From Halorientalis sp. LT38 (lineage in GTDB: Archaea; Halobacteriota; Halobacteria; Halobacteriales; Haloarculaceae), in NCBI RefSeq assembly GCF_037031225.1, contig NZ_JAYEZN010000001.1, positions 3,162,001-3,226,000 on the forward strand: a stretch of DNA of 64,000 bases, read 5' to 3'. The number at the start of each line of letters is the position of its first letter. Position 1 is the stretch's first letter. Shown here one piece after another: positions 61,659 through 64,000 of the stretch. The translations under genes were made by a program, and so were the position numbers. The notes beneath the pieces are model-generated. The model ran no database searches. It saw nothing but the letters and a program-made list of their open reading frames with translations, and was not told where the DNA came from.

Positions 61659-62249
61659 ATGTCGCGACCACACGTCGCTGCGATCTGTGGCAGCCTCCGC
61701 GAGGAGAGTCACACTCGCAAGGCGCTCGTCCACGCCCTGGAGTCGGCCGCCGAGACCGGGGGCGAGACCGAACTGCTCGACCTCCGGGAGTGGGACCTGC
61801 CGGTCTACGACGCCGACCGGGGCGAGGCCGGCGACGCCCCCGAGTTCACGGCGCGGGTGCGTGCGGCGGACGCCATCCTCCTCGGGACGCCGGTGTACCA
61901 CGGCTCGTACGCCACGCCGCTGAAGAACGCGCTCGATTACTGCGGCTTCGACGAGTTCGAGAACAAGACGGTCGCGCTGCTGGCCGTCGCCGGCGGGGCC
62001 TTCCCGATCACAGCGCTCGACCACTTGCGTTCGGTCTGCCGGGCGCTGAACGCCTGGGTCGTCCCGCATCAGGCGGCGATTCCGCGCGCGAGCAGCGCCT
62101 TCGAGGGCGACGCAGAGGACTGGGAGTTCGTCGACGAGAGCGCGGCCCAGCGGGTGGCCGTGCTGGGCGAGCGCGCGGTCGAGTACGCGCGCATCGAACC
62201 GGACCCGCCGTGTCTGGAAGCCGCCGAGAACGTCGGCGCGGACGACTGA
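61659..62249 (+). CDS. NADPH-dependent FMN reductase-like flavoprotein
   Basis: 196 residues. Flavodoxin-like fold: phosphate-binding loop AAICGSLREESHTRKAL, LGTPVYHGSYATPLKNALDY as the isoalloxazine contact, and LLAVAGGAFPITALDHLRSV. Such proteins reduce FMN, quinones, chromate or azo compounds with NAD(P)H. The leaderless start is supported by TATA-like box. The downstream Yip1-like gene begins after 45 bases, likely in one transcript. Confidence 0.9.
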   Translation: MSRPHVAAICGSLREESHTRKALVHALESAAETGGETELLDLREWDLPVYDADRGEAGDAPEFTARVRAADAILLGTPVYHGSYATPLKNALDYCGFDEFENKTVALLAVAGGAFPITALDHLRSVCRALNAWVVPHQAAIPRASSAFEGDAEDWEFVDESAAQRVAVLGERAVEYARIEPDPPCLEAAENVGADD

Positions 62250-62294
62250 GCCGAACCCGCAACCGTCAAGCCCGGATGCGCCCAAGCCGGGGGC

Positions 62295-62906
62295 GTGACC
62301 CAGTGGGTCGAGAATCCGACCGGCGGGCGGGACCGTGGCCCAGTCGCGCTCGCGCGGGCGTGGGTGGAGGTCCTGATCCGCCCCCGCCGGTTCTTCCGGA
62401 CGGGCGTCGCCCCCGGCGATCAGGCGCCGGGGCTGATCTTCGCCGCCGTCGTGGTCCTGATCGAGGAGGCGACGCGGCTCGTCCTCGTTCCGGGGGCCTA
62501 TCCCGTTCTCGCCGGCCAGCCGGTGGCCTCGCGCGCGCTGGGCCTCGCGCTCGCGGTCGTGCTCGTCATGCCGGCGGCCCTGCACCTGACGGCGGCGCTG
62601 CAAACGCTCCTGCTGATGGCGACCGCACCGAACCGCGGCGGCGTCAGCGAGACGGTGCAGGTGCTCGCGTACGCGACGGCACCCTGCGTCTTCGCCGGCC
62701 CGGCGATTCCGGAACTCAGGGTGGCCTGCACCGCGTTCGGGGCCGGGCTGCTGGTCGTCGGCACCGCCGAGGTCCACGACCTCCCGATCTGGAAGGCGGT
62801 CCCCGTCGTCGCGGTGCCGGCGGCGCTCGTCTTCGGCTACGGCTTCCGGGGGTTCGCCGCAGCGGGGGCCCTGCTGGCAGAGGCCGGCGTCACCCTCGGG
62901 TTTTAG
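62295..62906 (+). CDS. Yip1-domain membrane protein
   Basis: 203 residues, five membrane segments. N terminus with ARAWVEVLIRPRRFFRTGV is the haloarchaeal Yip1-domain opening; later ETVQVLAYATAPCVFAGPAI and FGAGLLVVGTAEVHDLP are typical. The start is GTG at 62295 (MTQWVENPTGG). Function in archaea is not known. Confidence 0.85.
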   Translation: MTQWVENPTGGRDRGPVALARAWVEVLIRPRRFFRTGVAPGDQAPGLIFAAVVVLIEEATRLVLVPGAYPVLAGQPVASRALGLALAVVLVMPAALHLTAALQTLLLMATAPNRGGVSETVQVLAYATAPCVFAGPAIPELRVACTAFGAGLLVVGTAEVHDLPIWKAVPVVAVPAALVFGYGFRGFAAAGALLAEAGVTLGF

Positions 62907-62929
62907 CCGGCCGGCGGCGTACCCCAGGT

Positions 62930-63193
62930 ATGCTCAGCTTGCAACTCGACGAGTTCATGATCGAACTCAAAGAGGGGTCGATCAAGAACGTCGGGCCGGC
63001 GAACAAGGACGCCACGGCGAAGCTCTACGACGTCGACGCCGTCGACGTCCGTGAGTTCGGGGACAAGCGTGTGAAACTCGCCTTCGCCGACGACGAGGGA
63101 AACGAGGTCGAGGTCGCGCTGTTCCCCGACGCCGCTCGTGAAGTCGCGCGCGGGATCGAGATGCTCGAAGACGAGAGCGGCATCTTCGAGTAA
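62930..63193 (+). CDS. hypothetical 87-residue protein
   Basis: 87 residues from ATG 62930 (MLSLQLDEFMIELKEGSIK), with CCCCAGGT just before the ATG. Strand-rich and acidic (VRVRFGDKRVKLAF-like core: VREFGDKRVKLAFADDEGNE). No motif or membrane segment is seen. It starts 24 bases after the Yip1-like gene stop, likely co-transcribed. Similar small proteins seem to exist in haloarchaea but I cannot name the family. Confidence 0.7.
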   Translation: MLSLQLDEFMIELKEGSIKNVGPANKDATAKLYDVDAVDVREFGDKRVKLAFADDEGNEVEVALFPDAAREVARGIEMLEDESGIFE

Positions 63194-63292
63194 CGACCGG
63201 CTTTCGGGTCGCAGGAGGTCGGTCGCCGGCGATTCGGGATCGCGGTTCGGGGGCCGCGATAGGCGCCTCCCGTCGACCGCGATTCGACAACA

Positions 63293-63300
63293 GTTTTAGG
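63293..63300 (+). promoter_or_regulatory. TATA-like box of the zinc-finger/S1 gene
   Basis: GTTTTAGG, 23-30 bases before ATG 63323. Confidence 0.45.
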
Positions 63301-63322
63301 CCGGGTGTATTTGCTTCCTCTA

Positions 63323-64000
63323 ATGGGAAGCTGTATCATTTGCGGGACGTCTGTCGAGGGCCACATCTGCGAGACGCACCAGCAGGACGTGGTCTTCGAG
63401 TTCCGCGGTACGAACGCAGACCAGCTGACGCCGGGGCGGTTCTACCGAGGCACGGTCGACGGCTACGCCGAATTCGGCGTCTTCGTCGACATCGCCGACC
63501 GCGTGACCGGGCTCCTCCACCGGAGCGAACTCGACCAGCGACTCGAGAGCTTAGAGTGGGAGCCGGGCGACGCCGTCTACGTCCAGGTCAAGAACGTCCG
63601 CGACAACGGAAACATCGACCTCGGGTGGTCGATCCGCCAGTCCGAACGCGAGTTCCGCGGGACGCTGATCGACGACCCGAGCGAGGACTTCGCCCTGCTC
63701 AAAGAGAACGTCGAGAGCGACGATGACGACGACGACCAGGGACCGGTCCGCCACACCGTCGGCGACGTCTCGGACGACAGCGGTGGCCGCAGCCGGGACG
63801 CCGGCCAGACCGGTTCGCAGACCGACGAGGGCGACGCCGGTGCAGACACGGACTCCGACGCCGATTCCGGAGCCGACGCCAGCGCCGAGTCCACGACCCC
63901 GGACCGCGGTTCGACCGGGGGCTCGGGCGGCGGCGCGGTCGTCGAGACCGAGCCGCAGACGACCAACGAGGAGCAGGCCGCCGTCGAACTGACGCAGGTC
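63323..64000 (+). CDS. zinc-finger/S1 (OB-fold) protein, N-terminal part of a RecJ/DHH-like exonuclease (cut by window end)
   Basis: 226 residues are visible and the frame is still open at the window end. A zinc finger CIICGTSVEGHICETH (residues 4-19) precedes an S1 RNA/DNA-binding domain (YRGTVDGYAEFGVFVDIADR, VQVKNVRDNGNIDLGWSIR). An acidic linker (about 130-215) follows. Haloarchaea have DHH-family single-strand exonucleases (RecJ-like, archaeal GAN relatives) with this same N terminus; the DHH catalytic part would lie beyond the window. Start at ATG 63323 is leaderless by its TATA-like box. Confidence 0.82.
   Translation, partial: MGSCIICGTSVEGHICETHQQDVVFEFRGTNADQLTPGRFYRGTVDGYAEFGVFVDIADRVTGLLHRSELDQRLESLEWEPGDAVYVQVKNVRDNGNIDLGWSIRQSEREFRGTLIDDPSEDFALLKENVESDDDDDDQGPVRHTVGDVSDDSGGRSRDAGQTGSQTDEGDAGADTDSDADSGADASAESTTPDRGSTGGSGGGAVVETEPQTTNEEQAAVELTQV

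Noticed and set aside
61542..62777. Upstream continuation of the minus-strand hypothetical gene at 61218
   Set aside because: It runs antisense through the flavin reductase and Yip1-like genes; only the last 107 codons have a sensible protein composition.

Overview
The window is a chromosomal segment of a haloarchaeon (class Halobacteria). The base composition is high in G+C, the proteins are acidic and rich in Asp/Glu, many genes are leaderless with an archaeal TATA-like box 24-34 bases before the start, and many families are haloarchaeal hallmarks (HTH-10/Bat regulators, TbsP, DUF7344-type winged helices, cba-type oxidase, halocyanin domains). I cannot fix the genus; a Haloarculaceae-like organism is a guess. 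I see no transposase, integrase, phage gene or CRISPR array.

Layout. 1-4.1 kb: the end of a 3-hydroxyacyl-CoA dehydrogenase/enoyl-CoA hydratase fusion, a tRNA-Glu(UUC) gene with an intron, and a long-chain acyl-CoA synthetase (fatty acid degradation). 4.1-5.9 kb: an HTH-10 regulator, a YjbQ protein and a membrane-linked winged-helix protein. 6.1-13.7 kb: a minus-strand, translationally coupled stress operon prkA-prkA-yeaH-spoVR. 14.3-21.5 kb: a multi-domain Bat-like sensor-regulator, then two glutamate dehydrogenase loci that share a sequence motif upstream. 21.5-29.5 kb: an aspartoacylase-like enzyme, DUF309, a histidine kinase, tRNA-Leu(CAA), a Tat lipoprotein, an inositol-phosphatase-like enzyme, DUF63, and an E1-YcaO fusion enzyme. 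29.5-37.8 kb: TbsP, a CHAT (caspase-like) protein, glyA-folD for one-carbon metabolism, a NUDIX hydrolase, a PiT phosphate transporter and a UspA protein. 37.8-48.9 kb: a membrane-anchored J-domain protein, a secreted hydrolase-fold protein without the usual serine, a very Gln-rich protein, hisD, an IscA-like Fe-S carrier and a dodecin, an intergenic region with strong hairpins (candidate ncRNA), a PadR regulator and membrane transporters. 49-55.9 kb: an aminotransferase, then a heme-copper oxidase-type operon (small subunit, CuA subunit fused to a halocyanin domain, catalytic subunit, heme O synthase). 55.9-64 kb: a TenA pair, MutY, a methyltransferase, a flavin reductase, small haloarchaeal proteins, and the start of a zinc-finger/S1 (RecJ/DHH-like) protein cut by the window end.

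The most interesting points are: the oxidase catalytic subunit has Gln where O2 reductases carry the His-linked Tyr, so it may be a nitric oxide reductase-like enzyme; a 344-residue protein that is about 42% Gln; an E1-YcaO fusion without an obvious precursor peptide; a CHAT protease-like protein; an intron-bearing tRNA-Glu; a 3'-end gene tail duplicated 70 bases downstream with only synonymous differences; and structured intergenic elements near tRNA-Leu and at 45.55-45.69 kb.
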